From contig JAOTOL010001599.1 in assembly GCA_034440575.1 (NCBI GenBank), positions 1,830,501 through 1,894,500 of the forward strand: DNA of 64,000 nt, written 5' to 3'. Position numbers and translations under genes: made by a program. Below, in pieces: positions 10,245-21,317 of this stretch. The stretch's first letter is position 1. Each line of letters opens with the position of its first letter. Under the pieces are notes generated by a model. That model was not told the origin of the DNA, ran no database searches, and worked only from the letters and a program-made list of their open reading frames with translations. Source of the DNA: Imbricaverruca yamaguchii. Taxonomy: Eukaryota > Arthropoda > Thecostraca > Neoverrucidae.

Positions 10245-10825
10245 CCTGATGCCACTCACGCAGACTCCGGTGGATGCACTGCCTTCTGTCACTCAGGCAG
10301 ACTCCGGTAGCTGTCCTGGATGCACTGCCAGCTGTAATGCAGACTCCGGTGGTTGCGCTGCCAGCCGTCACGCAGACTCCGGTGGCTGTAGTGGATGCAC
10401 TACCAGCTGTCACGCAGACTCCGGTGGCTGTACTGATGCACTACCAGCTGTCATGCAGACTCCGGTGGTTGCGCTGCCAGCCGTCACGCAGACTCCGGTG
10501 GCTGTAGTGGATGCACTACCAGCTGTCACGCAGACTCCGGTGGCTGTAGTGGATGCACTACCAGCTGTCACGCAGACTCCGGTGGCTGTAGTGGATGCAC
10601 TACCAGCTGTCACGCAGACTCCGGTGGCTGTAGTGGATGCACTACCAGCTGTCACGCAGACTCCGGTGGCTGTAGTGGATGCACTACCAGCTGTCACGCA
10701 GACTCCGGTGGCTGTAGTGGATGCACTACCAGCTGTCACGCAGACTCCGGTGGCTGTAGTGGATGCACTATCAGCTGTCACGCAGAATCCGGTGGATGCA
10801 CTGCCAGCTGTCACTCACGTAACAC
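10245..10825. repeat. 42-bp minisatellite with a hairpin in each unit
   Basis: About 14 units, regular at 42 bp from about 10478 to 10790 and more variable before. The unit contains CAGACTCCGGTGG, then GTAGTG-GATG-CACTAC (a 6-bp stem with a 4-nt loop), then CAGCTGTCACG. As 42 is divisible by three, frames hold through the array: a 229-codon + frame encodes a 14-residue repeat (TQTPVAVVDALPAV) and a - frame encodes a Ser/Thr/Ala-rich repeat. No signal peptide, unique domain or splice evidence supports expression. Confidence 0.93.
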
Positions 10826-11740
10826 CTCTGAATCAATGCGGTTCATCGCAGCCGGGAGCATTCACAAAGTTTTTGTCGTGTGGCTTATCGAGCTTTCTAC
10901 ACTGGTGCCTATCGACTGTGATGAAAGAAAAACGCTAGCAGATACCAGCGTATGCCAGTCACGGGTGGATCGATGCATTTCCATGGCGGGGGGGGGGGGC
11001 ATTCGAATGCAAGGACGCCATTCCCGCGGATGGATATCACTGCAGAAGTCCCTAGATGGGAGCCTTCAGCTGAACATGTTTAAAAGTCATGTTCAGCAGA
11101 AGGAGTACACTCGAACATCCCGGAGGTGCGCCATTTCCTCTCAGTGTAGGTGGGGCGGGGGATCGCCTTCGCTGAAGAACGATGGACCTGGTGATGGATG
11201 TACTACAGCCTTCCTGGGGGGGGGGGGGGGGGGGTCAGAGGGCCGCCTCGTTCTTATGGCGGGGTGGCACATGCCCCCATGGCCCACTGCATACGCATAT
11301 GATACCAGTGGTACAGACGGTCAGCTTGATGCGTATATTTTTATGTAAAGATACCATCTGATGCCGATCAAAGGCGTGCAACTATGCAAATATCATCTGA
11401 TTTGGTCGAAACTATCCGGTGAAGATGTGTGAAATCAGTGCGAAGCATTCAAAATGTATTAAATCCTGACAATTTTACCAGGAGTATGAGTGCTCTGCGA
11501 CATGCATTGGGAGTAGCTGCCAGTTGTGCCATTCGGGAGTAGCGGCCGGTACGGCTTGTGTCCTTATCTAATGGACGCGACCGGCTCACAAGGGTCAGCC
11601 TGTCGATCGCACCAGATGCGGCTGGGATAAGACAGGTGAAGTGGCACGCGCTCCGGATCGGGCCGCGGCCGCCGCACAGGTGGCCGTGACGGTGCAACTG
11701 AAGCACGCCGGCTCTTTTTATCAGGGCAAGATGAAGACAG
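10826..11740. other. unique DNA with long poly-G runs
   Basis: Contains a 12-base G run at 10988-10999 and a 19-base G run at 11216-11234. A 170-codon + frame crosses both and encodes Gly tracts at those positions, so it is not credible. From about 11620 the sequence becomes CpG-rich. Confidence 0.45.
11216..11234 (+). repeat. 19-base poly-G run
   Basis: Uninterrupted G from 11216 to 11234, the longest homopolymer I found in the window. Similar runs occur at 8266, 10988, 12590, 24587, 31758, 53146 and about 63200, always G on the + strand. Confidence 0.9.
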
Positions 11741-11741
11741 T

Positions 11742-11815
11742 CGGCGGAGCGGGCGGAGCGGGCGGAGCGGGCGGAGCGGGCGGAGCGGGCGGGCGAGCGG
11801 GCGGAGCGGGCGAGC
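11742..11815. repeat. 10-bp GGGCGGAGCG microsatellite
   Basis: Six to seven tandem copies of GCGGGCGGAG with small length variants near 11790-11815. Each unit includes GGGCGG, the Sp1/KLF core, so the block could act as a GC-box cluster. It lies inside a CpG-rich segment. Confidence 0.85.
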
Positions 11816-12070
11816 GGGCCGGCCGCTTCCGGTCTGCCGCACGGTAGCGCGCCGGCCGTTTGTTTTCCGCCCGACAATCGGCTTTGTGGGCGGCGCGGCA
11901 GTGGCCGGGACGACTGCGGAATGAGGCGGGCCGGCCGCGGCGGAAGCCGACGCCCGCGCCGCCGACCTGCTTTAATTAGTCGGACTGGCCGGTGGCCACC
12001 GCCAGCCACACGTAGCAACAATGGGCCAAATGCCAGCCAATTAGCCGTCCGGCCAGCCGGCTGACGGCGC
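11816..12070. promoter_or_regulatory. CpG-rich block with homeodomain-like words
   Basis: CpG-rich DNA containing TTTAATTAGTC (about 11970) and CCAATTAGCC (about 12038) among GCCGGCCG words. The TAATTA/AATTAG words stand out in an otherwise GC-rich block. Regulatory function is inference. Confidence 0.25.
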
Positions 12071-13084
12071 ACTCGTCTCAGCTTCTGGTCGGTGCAGAAG
12101 ATGCAGCGTCGACTCGACGTTTAGGAATTTTGCAAATTGAGATACGTGGTGTAAAATGTAATTTTAAGGCGTGTTCATTGTTTGGTGTTTTGCTCTAAAG
12201 TATGTTTTAACTATCCAAAATCGCAATTGAGCTTCTCTTTCAATAGCTTTCATGAGAGCTACTGAATGAGAAGAACTAAGACACTTTTGCTACTGTAATA
12301 TTTCACCCTAACGACACAAATATAATGCGTGCTTGTTCGTTCGAAAATATTATGGACTAAAAGTGACATAAGATTAACTTACTGGCCAGAACTCGGTGTA
12401 AGTTACTAACCCTCTTGGTGGTGAAAACTGGCAGTCCTCCTTTGATATGCAAAAACCCTGAGGAAGCCCTTCCTGTATTTTCCTCTCGGAGCGTCGGAGG
12501 GGCGCGTAGACCAGCTTCATTGAGTGGGATACACTCACCTTTCCCAATGATGCTCATTTTTCACCTGGCGCCCATCTCCATCTGGGAATGGGGGGGGGGG
12601 GGCACAGTGTGTTTTCTTTCGGGTGTTAATGGGGGCGGGGGCGTCGGCTCCTTCGTCCCTTTGATTCGACCCTGTCTGGTATCAATGAACTGAAATAGCA
12701 GCCTGGATCATTTGTTTCACGCATGTTATGTTATGTGACTCGGATGAGGATGCTGTCGCTATTCGCTGAGCTCATTGGTTGTGAGTAGAGGTCCTCGATA
12801 CTTTTTTAACAATCTTTTCTATCAAAGCGAGTTAATGGACATTATTGTCTTATGAGATGCGTGAGATGAAGGAGATGCTCAGCGTTTGGGGCCTCAGCAT
12901 TGATCTCTTGAGCGTGACGCTATTTGTAATGATCTGAGCCCCAGTTTCATTCTTTTCTTCTTTGATTTAATATTTCTAGCTTTGCCTTTTTGTTTCTTCT
13001 GCTCTGCCTTCTTCTCTCACAGTATCTCCTGTTAGGAGATTAATATACTTATATCTATTAATGTTAATACCCCCTTCTAGGAGA
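12071..13084. other. unique DNA with a poly-G run; no gene seen
   Basis: Mostly AT-rich. A 13-base G run lies at 12590-12602. TTAGGAGATTAxTATACTT occurs twice about 45 bp apart (about 13033 and 13078). This could be the 5' part of the adjacent LINE fragment, but I cannot show that. Confidence 0.4.
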
Positions 13085-13088
13085 TTAG

Positions 13089-13118
13089 TATACTTCTCTT
13101 TTACTCATGAGAAGTATA
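13089..13118. other. 10-bp-arm hairpin
   Basis: TATACTTCTC (13089-13098) and its exact reverse complement GAGAAGTATA (13109-13118) flank a 10-nt loop. It sits just upstream of the LINE-derived segment. Function unknown. Confidence 0.6.
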
Positions 13119-13279
13119 TTAACGATGCACTTCTCATATCGATCTTATTTTCTCATCTCATGTCTCTCATTCCCATAAGGATTACAGCTCATGATCATTT
13201 TGAATTTCAAACTGAAGTAGATGAGGTAATGCCCAACATCATTGTATAGTTTCATACAAACATATTATCTATTGATGCT

Positions 13280-14430
13280 GATAAGACTGGATGTCAATGT
13301 TTCCCAGGAAGCCATGTGATTACATTCATGTGAAAATACGTACATCTAATGTCACAAGGCATAGCTGTATACAATATTTATGTATATTTATTGATGAAGA
13401 CATGACGGGTAAAACCTGTATTAATGCCATTTCTTCAAGAATTAGCAGGAATAGTGGAATTATAGAGAAGTCTAAGTACTTTCTATCGACTTGTTAATTG
13501 CTCCTTATGCATAATTATTTAATACTGCCATACATAAATTAGTGTTGTTGTCTGGGGAAGTGCGTACGACATTAAGCTTGTCAAAATTATTAAGTTGCAG
13601 GAACGTGCTATTTAGATTGTGAATAATAAACCTTGGTTTAACCACACAAATGAATTGTTGATGAAACATACTGTTATCAATTTCTTGGACATAGTTGATG
13701 AACAATGATTTTACATCATGCTAGGCTTTCTAAATCAATCGCTACCAGCATCTCTCTTTGGTATGTTTCAACTTCGTCAACAACGTAGCCTCAAAGTTAG
13801 TCAACACTTTCAAGTACCCTTTTTTATATCAATTACAGGATGTTTTCATTTTCCTTTATTGCACCAAAAGCCTGGAATAAAATAATCTACTCTCACTTCC
13901 ATGGGATTGAAGATGTATCTAAGAATAATATCATTTTGAGAAAAAAGCGCATAAGCCAATACATTAATATAAAATATTAACTTTTGGAATGAATGACAGT
14001 GATAATGATGTGCAATACATGGTGATCTGGTTGTCATATTCTGATATTTTCGTTTAGGTATCATGTTTTCTTTTCTTTCTTCTTCCTTCACACCTGGTTC
14101 GTCTCTTCTCCTTAATATAGCAATGTTTTAGGTGATGCACATGCAAGATTATGGATTTTGTAGTATTTCCCCATTACCACCTATAGCACAGTCTTTTCTG
14201 GAGCCCTCGACGACGTTACTAGATTTGGCAACTTTCTGGGAGGGCTTGATGAGCATCTTTTACTAATATTTGGTAGCGGGATTTGTCCAGCAATAAACAC
14301 TAGCGGGGAGTGCTGTGACCTACCTTGACTTGCTTACCATAACCTACTCTCATCCCTGGAATGCAACGTAATTAGGTCGCACGGGTATGGAACCTGCCTA
14401 CCTATTAATAGGCATGGGAATTAAATAAAG
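13280..14430 (+). mobile_element. degraded LINE 3' half (CR1/Daphne-like RT C-terminus)
   Basis: Frame 13291-13497 encodes IQYLCIFIDEDMTGKT and later NAISSRISRNSGII, matching the region after the RT catalytic core in CR1/L2/Daphne-type LINEs (FLGV.ID..LTW..HI, then the KI.R..GI segment). After a frameshift, 13553 onward reads WGSAYDIKLVKIIKLQERA-I, a stop (TAG at 13613), then IVNNKPWFNHTNELL, the usual WG...LQ..AIRII motif. Further on come LP..L..MF and FSFIAPKAWNKII motifs in shifted frames. The likely 3' end is AT-rich with AAATAAAGAAATAATAA near 14430. The catalytic YADD region is missing. It is dead: several frameshifts and stops. Clade is uncertain. Confidence 0.8.
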
Positions 14431-14735
14431 AAATAATAATTTGGCAAGATGAAGTTTTTGCCGACCGATATGGGCACTGATGGAATTCGTAATTGTATGT
14501 TGGCCGTGGCTCAGACATGACCGAGTGGGTGAAGCGTCACCGATCCCGACTGAGTTGACCACGCGATGTCCGTTCCTGTTACGCTCCGGACGCTCCGGTG
14601 CACAACGGTGTCGGGCTGCACGGTCCGGACGGACCCGCCCACACACTCCACGGCGTGGAGTGAACACACTTCGTGGAACGGACCCGACCCGACCGCAAAA
14701 TCTGTGGCGACTGGTGGAACCGACCTGGACAAAAC
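14431..14735. other. unique GC-richer DNA, nothing recognised
   Basis: Frames are open on both strands and extend into the following array. GACCCGACCCGACCG and CACTCCACGGCGTGGAGTG (a short inverted repeat near 14644) are visible. No gene called. Confidence 0.35.
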
Positions 14736-15225
14736 GGATCTTGGTAGGACAGACCATGACGGAGCAAACCACCGCGAGACACCCTAATGGGTCAGACTAT
14801 GACGGAGCAAACCCTCGCGAGACACACCCTGCTGGGACAGACCATGACCGCATAGACCTCAGTGGGGACCGGTCTGAGACAGACCTTGGCCGGGCAGACG
14901 CAGTTGGGACAGAGCATGTTGGAACAGATCACGGAGGAACAGACACTGCGGTGACAGACCCTGCTGGGATAGACCATGGAGGACAAACACTGCTAGGACA
15001 GACCATGCTGTTACAGACCATGTAAGGACAGACACTGCTGGTACAGACTCTGGAGGGACAGACACTGCTGAGACAGACCCTGCTGTCACAGATCATGGAA
15101 GGACAGACACTGCTGGTACAGACCCTGGAGAGACAGACACTGCTGAGACAGACCCTGCTGGGACGGACCATGGAGGGACAGACCTTGTTGGAACAGATAC
15201 TGCTGTGACAGGCCTAGTTGGGGAA
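14736..15225. repeat. 15/30-bp minisatellite, GGACAGACxxTGCTG type
   Basis: Starts with two ~43-bp copies (CAGACCATGACGGAGCAAACC at 14750 and its variant at 14793), then becomes a 15-bp repeat of GGGACAGACACTGCTG-like units. These alternate with CTGGAG and CATGGA variants, so a 30-bp period is also visible. The word GGGACAGAC also drives the 30-bp array at 57605-58310. Confidence 0.88.
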
Positions 15226-15344
15226 GACCATGGCGAAACTCACCGGCCGTATCATGAGGAAGCTCCGCTCGCTGACGACCTCGGGTGTCCTACCGGAACG
15301 GTGCCCTCGCCGGCGACCCGGACATCGCTCCACATTCACCCGCC
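15226..15344. other. GC-rich spacer
   Basis: CpG-rich link between the array and the motif-rich island. Nothing specific seen. Confidence 0.35.
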
Positions 15345-15765
15345 GCCCAACACAATAAAGGCTTGACAATCACCTTAATGATGCCGCTCTAGATCGCCAC
15401 CGAAAAGTAACAAATCATAATTATCCCCTGATTTATCGAGTATTTGTCTACGCTAACAATAGCTCTCAGATTTGATGGCATCGCAGGCCGGGCACAATGG
15501 TTTGAAATACACGAATTAGCCTGTCGCCACCGGTCAAAGCCCAATAAAATATCGCGCGCCTACGGTCTCCCGCTGAGAAGGGTTCTATTTTGATTAGGTC
15601 GGGTCAGCGACCGCCGCGACGGCTTCTGTTCACACACAGGCCGGCGCCCGCCGCACCGTCTCCCGCGGCTGCTGACCGAATCGCCTGACGTAATTACGAG
15701 AAGTAATCTTATTACAACATGAGATCGGCGCTGGCCCCTGACCGGTGTTTTATGGCAGGATTGTG
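15345..15765. promoter_or_regulatory. candidate enhancer-like island rich in homeodomain-type words
   Basis: Within about 420 bp: CACCTTAATGATG, AAATCATAATTATCCCC, TGATTTATCG, CGCTAACAATAG, ACGAATTAGCC, CCCAATAAAATATCGCG, TTTTGATTAGG, GACGTAATTACGAG and GTAATCTTATTAC, interleaved with CpG-rich stretches. This density of TAAT-type and CAATA words in GC-balanced DNA is typical of developmental enhancers in arthropods. It is the strongest of several such islands here. No conservation evidence is available. Confidence 0.35.
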
Positions 15766-17504
15766 ATTAGCCGGAGGGTGGAGTGCAAAAAGGCACAGTC
15801 GGTGCGATGTAACGCCGATAGTACGATAGGCGCCCCGCAGAATGGCGGCAGGTTGGTGGCGAATTTATGACGTTTGAGAAGCGCATCGCTTCTAAGGTAG
15901 TCTGTGTTCGTAAGGGATGTCTTAGCCGGAGTTTGCCGGTATGACTTCTGCCAATCCGCCCCTTAATATATTTCTCATCAGCATATTGAAGCCGTGCATG
16001 CGATGGAAGAGAAAGCGCCGCAATATACATTAAGGAAAGGGGAAAACCGACCTGAGCTTGGTCAGCTGCTGCGAGAACCCATTAAGGAGGGTGGAGCCAC
16101 AGTATTAGCCTTCGTACCGGCCGACCCACCTCCAGCCGCCACGACGGAAAACCATTCAGCAGGGTGGAGTAACTGCTTCAATATTAACCTACGGTGTTGA
16201 AGTACCACCTGAACCAAGTTCATGTAAATATTAGGTGGAGTTGTCACGTTCGAAGATGCGGAGGCTATCAGAGTCATCGCCATGTCGCATCCAGAAAACT
16301 CAGTTACTGAACAGGTCGCAGAAGTGGGTCAAAAACTCGTTAACCCTATATCTAAAAATGGGTACGATTTTTTTTGCACGTCCAATCGGGTCCTTACAGC
16401 ATGGCACCAAGCAAGTTGAATTGTCGACTAATTGTTCGAATATTTCTGTAAAAAAATGAATGAGGGACGAAAACATCTGCACTTTTCCATCTTTTTATGT
16501 TGACTGATGACATTTTGTTGTTGCCTAGCAACCGCAAGCGACACGTGGGTAAAGTCACAACTGCTGTGCGGTGAGGGTTTACCTATTGCAACGGGTACAC
16601 CCCTGATCATTTAGAAAAAGCCCCACCTACATGCACGTGCCAGTTGTTTGTTCAGTTACCTGAAGTCAGCATACCAAAACAGAAACATAAACAACCGTGA
16701 TTTGAAAATGATTTGAGACGTCAGCAACCACTGCACTAAATAGCCGATTGAGCAATACTGTCCAATCCTTAATTTAAATAAAACGTAGGGAATATTCATT
16801 ACATACATTTTTCGGGAATACAAATTTTCAGGTAGTTTCATTGCAAATAATTAACCCTCTGATGGTCTGCCACTCCGTTAAAAAATTCCCATGTTCAGGG
16901 ATACACCTTTCGAACTTTGTATTCAGCGAAATCAGCTGTTACTAGTATTTCACGAATTAGCAGTGGCAGTAGCTTTGGTAGTCTTCACTGTGGGCCTATG
17001 CGAAATTGGTCTAATGGCACCCGCCCGGTCTGAACTAACGGCACGTGTTCAATACCCAGGAAATACGGGAAGTGTACATCCTAATTTTCTTTTGCAGTAA
17101 CATACCAAAAGGAATGCCGCGGCACGTGCTTTCTCGAATGACTGCGTTTGTGTATAAACACCACAGGATATTCGGTAACAATAAGTTATATTTATTACGA
17201 GTCAGGACAAGTCGCCATGTGGTCCAGCTGTACATCCTGTACATACTCCAGTATACATCCAAAAAATAAGTGCCAATGAACGATCTGATCTAACAAGACC
17301 CAACCAGAGCGTCATGCTTTTTGAAACTTCATGTTCTATTTCAAGCTTTTTTAAAAAAGTCCTGCGTTCAGTCTGAGCTATACTCATTTCCTTGTTTGCC
17401 AAATTCAATCACACACATCCTCCGAAGCAGTTACGAATTGTGTCAAAAGTTGAGTGGCGAAGTATTCTACGCCCAGACAACTTCCCGTGGAGTTCTCTTC
17501 GCAG
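15766..17504. other. unique DNA, nothing recognised
   Basis: Short open frames on both strands, none over 90 codons, none recognisable. AT content rises after 16300. No tandem repeat. Confidence 0.4.
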
Positions 17505-17560
17505 TCGGTCTGGTAGCGTAGTAGGTACAGAGTCCTGGTTGCAATCCCGAGGCTGCTTTC
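17505..17560 (+). mobile_element. weak tRNA-like SINE candidate
   Basis: TGGTAGCGTAGTAGG at 17511 resembles an RNA polymerase III A box, and CTGGTTGCAATCCCGAGG at 17535 resembles a B box plus T arm. The spacing (about 25 bp) is too short for an intact tRNA, so if real it is a deleted SINE head. No tail or target-site duplication identified. Confidence 0.3.
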
Positions 17561-18289
17561 GAATTGAAGGAGGGCGGACGTATCTTTGCAAAAAATGTCA
17601 GTGATACAAGTCAGCGATTACATCGTGTCGTATCCGAGGTTCCTTTATTCCTTCACACATTCCTCGAAATGTACGGCTATGGTACGCGAAAAGACAATGC
17701 TACCAAGCCGGCGCCGAGCCACGCTCTGCCCGGGTTGACAGAGTCGTGTGGTACGACGCTGTCGACCCCCACCCTCGCTCTTCCCACGCCCTTAATGACA
17801 CCCTTTATTGGTGCAAATAAAAGCTGTCACCGTGTACCAGGTGGAATACTGCTTTGACACATTCAACACTATGTGGGCCTCATTAAAGTTTTCATGAGGA
17901 CAGTGTCAAATTTTGTTTTCTCGGCCCCAATTACCCAGTGCAGTAAGCGTGATCGATGTGTCACTCACAATCATCGCACTTGTTCTGAGCGAACATCGCC
18001 GTTCAGCGACCAGGTACAACTGCAACGCTTGCGTGCAGTTACGTCTGACTTAGTCCATGGCTTCATCAGTCCGCTGGCCGCCTGAGACAGCTACAGGGAT
18101 GGCTATCAACTAACTCGGTACGCGGGCACAAAAAGCGGATATCGAGTGAGTGGTCGTTACGACGCGGCGAAGGCGTCGGATGCAGATCTGAGATAAGACG
18201 ATGGCCCATCCAATGTTCATGCCAGGAAATGAGAGCCTGATGAATCTGATAGCATGGGCCATGCAAATCGATATGGTGCGTCCTACACA
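17561..18289. other. unique DNA, nothing recognised
   Basis: No repeat or gene supported. Frames are short and conflicting. Confidence 0.4.
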
Positions 18290-18580
18290 CGGATCTTACG
18301 CGTCCTCCAGACGGAATTAGTACGTTGAAAATTGATCTTGCATGTCATATGTACTAATGTTGTCCGTCCCGCAAACTGATCTCATGATATATCAACGGAA
18401 CGTGTGTGTCCTGCAAACGGATCGTTGTGTCCCTACGAACGTATTTTTAAAATCCTAATTACGGACTTTGTGCGTCCTACAAGTAGATCTTGTGTGCCCC
18501 ACATGCTGATCTTGTGTGTCCCACGAACGGATCTTGTGTCTCCTACTAACGGATCGTGTGCTTTCTACAAACTCATCTTC
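18290..18580. repeat. degenerate ~28-30 bp repeat (ACGGATCTTGTGTGTCC type)
   Basis: Recurrent CAAACxGATC, CGAACGGATCTTGTG, and TGTGTCCxxC words at about 28-30 bp spacing, heavily diverged, best preserved at 18470-18560. An old minisatellite. Confidence 0.65.
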
Positions 18581-19019
18581 TCTGACGCGCAATCAGACGT
18601 GAATCTGACAGTTATGAATCCGGAAGGCTGACAGTTGTGCATATTTACATCCATAGATGTTAATCAAGCACGTGATTCACAATGGAATATTTTATCATGG
18701 TCAACATTGTGCGATGAAAGCATGAGTTTAGAGTGTGGCTATGTTTTCGATGTTTTCACAGAACATACAGTTCGTCGAGCTGTAACGCTATCACAGTCCA
18801 GTAAAAACTCATCACATTACGAGAACGACAGGATGCATGACACCACCAGCCGGAGCATGAGATGAAACAGGAGCTCGTGCATGCGAAAACGGTGTATTGT
18901 CTGAGCACAGGTCAAATCGACAGCAACGCAGTATTATTTGAGTAAGCTTAGCCACTGGAGAAAACAGTAGAATGTAATTGTTAGTTCAGAGTTCGGAGTT
19001 CAGAAAAGTGGCTACTTTG
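18581..19019. other. unique DNA, nothing recognised
   Basis: No repeat, RNA or exon structure seen. Confidence 0.4.
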
Positions 19020-19029
19020 ATGACGTCAT
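19020..19029. promoter_or_regulatory. 10-bp palindrome ATGACGTCAT (full CRE)
   Basis: Exact ATF/CREB palindrome ATGACGTCAT, 22 bp before the 64-bp array. Placement next to an array recalls the CRE beside the 38-bp array at 7560. Confidence 0.3.
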
Positions 19030-19050
19030 GCTAAGTCGCTGTCAGACGAC

Positions 19051-19498
19051 CGTTCCACGTTCAGGCACCGGACCCAGCCAGTGGGAGCTGCGCCCCGAGG
19101 CGGTGATCGCTCAACGTTCCACGTTCAGGCACCGGACCCAGCCAGTGGGAGCTGCGCCCCGAGGCGGTGATCGCTCAACGTTCCACGTTCCGGCACCGGA
19201 CCCAGCCAGTGGGAGCTGCGCCCCGAGGCGGTGATCGCTCAACGTTCCACGTTCAGGCACCGGAGCCAGCCAGTGGGAGCTGCGCCCCGAGGCGGTGATC
19301 GCTCAACGTTCCACGTTCAGGCACCGGACCCAGCCAGTGGGAGCTGCGCCCCGAGGCGGTGATCGCTCAACGTTCCACGTTCAGGCACCGGACCCAGCCA
19401 GTGGGAGCTGCGCCCCGAGGCGGTGATCGCTCAACGTTCCACGTTCCGGCACCGGACCCAGCCAGTGGGAGTTGCGCCCCGGGGCGGTGATCGCTCTG
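19051..19498. repeat. 64-bp minisatellite, seven near-identical copies
   Basis: Units start at 19051, 19115, 19179, 19243, 19307, 19371 and 19435, each beginning CGTTCCACGTTC. They contain GGCACCGGACCCAGCCAGTG and end GCGGTGATCGCTCAA. Copies differ by only a few substitutions (for example AGGCACC or CGGCACC), the highest homogeneity in the window. That implies recent expansion or strong homogenisation. Frames through the array carry no recognisable domain. Confidence 0.95.
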
Positions 19499-20500
19499 CG
19501 GCGGGTTCCCATGTTTGACAGCCGACCGCCGTTCACTGTGGGACATTTTGAGGAGCAGACGGTTGCCGCCAGCGTGAGGACGGCCGTCAAGGGCACGGCA
19601 CCGCGCCGGTGCCGGGTGGAGGTCACCGCTCGATCGTCACCACTCTTGGGCAACATTTCAGTGGGTGGAAGTCGGCGGGAGGAGGACCATGGGCCCGTGA
19701 ACTCGGCAGAAGCAGGTGTGGCCGCGAGCGTCCACTGAGGTGTCTACACCGACCATACAGAAGTCATCCACCGTAGATATTATGCGTATGTATTTATAAC
19801 TTTTGATATGCTTTCACGTTCTCCTCTAAAGCGTGGCTGATCTGTACAAGATATTCTTCTTGTCTTACGAGAAAGAACATAACTGTGACCTTTGCTCCAG
19901 TTAAGAAATCCAGCCAAATATCGCATGTGATGTGTGTGCGAACTAGAAGCAATGTGCTGCTATGTGTAAAATTTGCTGCCAGGTGTTACTCGTTGCCATG
20001 GACTGCTGAAAGGCCATTGGTGGATGACGTTTACTTGTTACCTAGAATATTTCGCTTATTTGTATTGTGTTCCAAATTAAGGCACATTTTCGAATCCTCG
20101 TATCCGTAAGTGCGTACCCAGACTGCTAAGTTTTGAGCCTGGGTAAACCTTTCTTGCGGTGCTATGCTTGCATCTGTTCTTGCGGCGCTCTTGGTACCAG
20201 CTACTTTGCATTGATTTTCACCTGGAAGTACATGCTCTTAGCTAATTATCTTTGGAAATGAATATTTTCTTATCCACATTGTTGCATATCTAGGTTATGG
20301 AGACGTTTGCATATTCCAAGTTGAAAACAATTTCTGTATTTATATCTGCCACTAGCCTTAATTGAAAGAGTCCTAGCGCCACCACATTTCTTTCGCCAAC
20401 AAATTGTTCCAACTCTACCAGAAGCCTGTCGGGCAGCAGCTTGCTCTGAGGAAGCTGCTGGAGGTTAGCGCCTGGGGTCTGAGCCACGAGTCACGACAGA
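19499..20500. other. unique DNA; GC-rich first 240 bp
   Basis: 19499-19740 is CpG-rich with an 88-codon + frame and a 91-codon - frame, neither recognisable. After 19740 it becomes AT-rich. A 65-codon - frame at 20290-20487 has non-repetitive residue use but no known domain. Confidence 0.35.
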
Positions 20501-20650
20501 TGCTGTGCGTTCGGTATCCGCGTGACTGGCCATCGTGACGAGCCGCCGGGTCTAATGAGCCTCGCTGCTCATGCTCGGTAAATTAACCCACTAATTATTG
20601 CAAGAGACTATTTATGCCTATGCCACACATTAAACAATGCCTCCTACCGT
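20501..20650. promoter_or_regulatory. candidate regulatory island (TAATTATTGCAA region)
   Basis: GTCTAATGAGCC, GGTAAATTAACCC, CACTAATTATTGCAAG, ACTATTTATGCC and ACACATTAAACAATG occur within about 110 bp, flanked by GC-rich DNA. Same texture as 15345-15765. Inference only. Confidence 0.28.
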
Positions 20651-21086
20651 CGGCGCCTCGCTTCGGTTCCCTGCCTGGGCGGATCGCCATTCCCAACTGC
20701 CTGGCCAGCCATCAATCGTAGCCAGCTTGGCCCGGCGGCCCAGTTTACGGTCGTGAAGTATGATCACTTGGGCCAAGTAACCACAGTAGCACTCGCGAAC
20801 TGCGATTCTTACCGCCCGGTAATCCAATGTGACGACTATGGATTTCGATAATCGCATCTCAGCAGGGCCGACGGGATCACCGTCGAAGTCGGCCTGGAGT
20901 CTCCCTGCTGGTAGCACTTGCCGGCCAGGTGTGTTTGCCTGATTGGAGGAATCCGCTGCTTGCATGCCGGCGATGCATGACATTGTCTGTCATTGTATGA
21001 CATTGTCTGATGATGATGTATGACATTGTCATTGTATGATGTATGACATTGTCTCGGCGACATTCAGCGGTAGGGATCACGGGTGA
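20651..21086. other. GC-balanced DNA with a short TGACATTGTC repeat
   Basis: At about 20985-21055 the words TGACATTGTC and ATGATGTATG recur five or six times at irregular spacing, a small cryptic repeat. The rest is unique. Confidence 0.5.
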
Positions 21087-21186
21087 CTGCCGCCAGAGGG
21101 GTGGCTGGCCACGGCCAGACGACTGCCCTCGGGGCTGGCTGTCGCTGGAGGACCAGTTGCTACCGCCAGCTACAATCAATCTTCGC
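21087..21186 (+). repeat. left arm of a ~100-bp inverted duplication
   Basis: Runs from CTGCCGCCAGAGGGGTGGC to CAATCAATCTTCG. Its reverse complement matches 21578-21673 with a few substitutions and indels. The arms are separated by about 390 bp holding two small arrays. Inside the arms, GATCCCTGGCGGCTATCC on the left (about 21268) mirrors GGATAGCCGCCATGGATC on the right (about 21430), so symmetry continues inwards. Confidence 0.9.
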
Positions 21187-21317
21187 AACGTTTGTCAGAG
21201 CCGCTACCCCTGGCGGTGATCAGAGCCGCGATCTGTGGCCGTAATCAGAGCGGCGACCACTGATGGCGATCCCTGGCGGCTATCCTTGGTAGGGATCATC
21301 ACTCCGATCAGTGATGG

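Noticed and set aside
10249..10938. 14-residue TQTPVAVVDALPAV repeat protein
   Set aside because: Period divisible by three explains frame retention. The opposite strand is also open, and flanks lack splice or promoter evidence.
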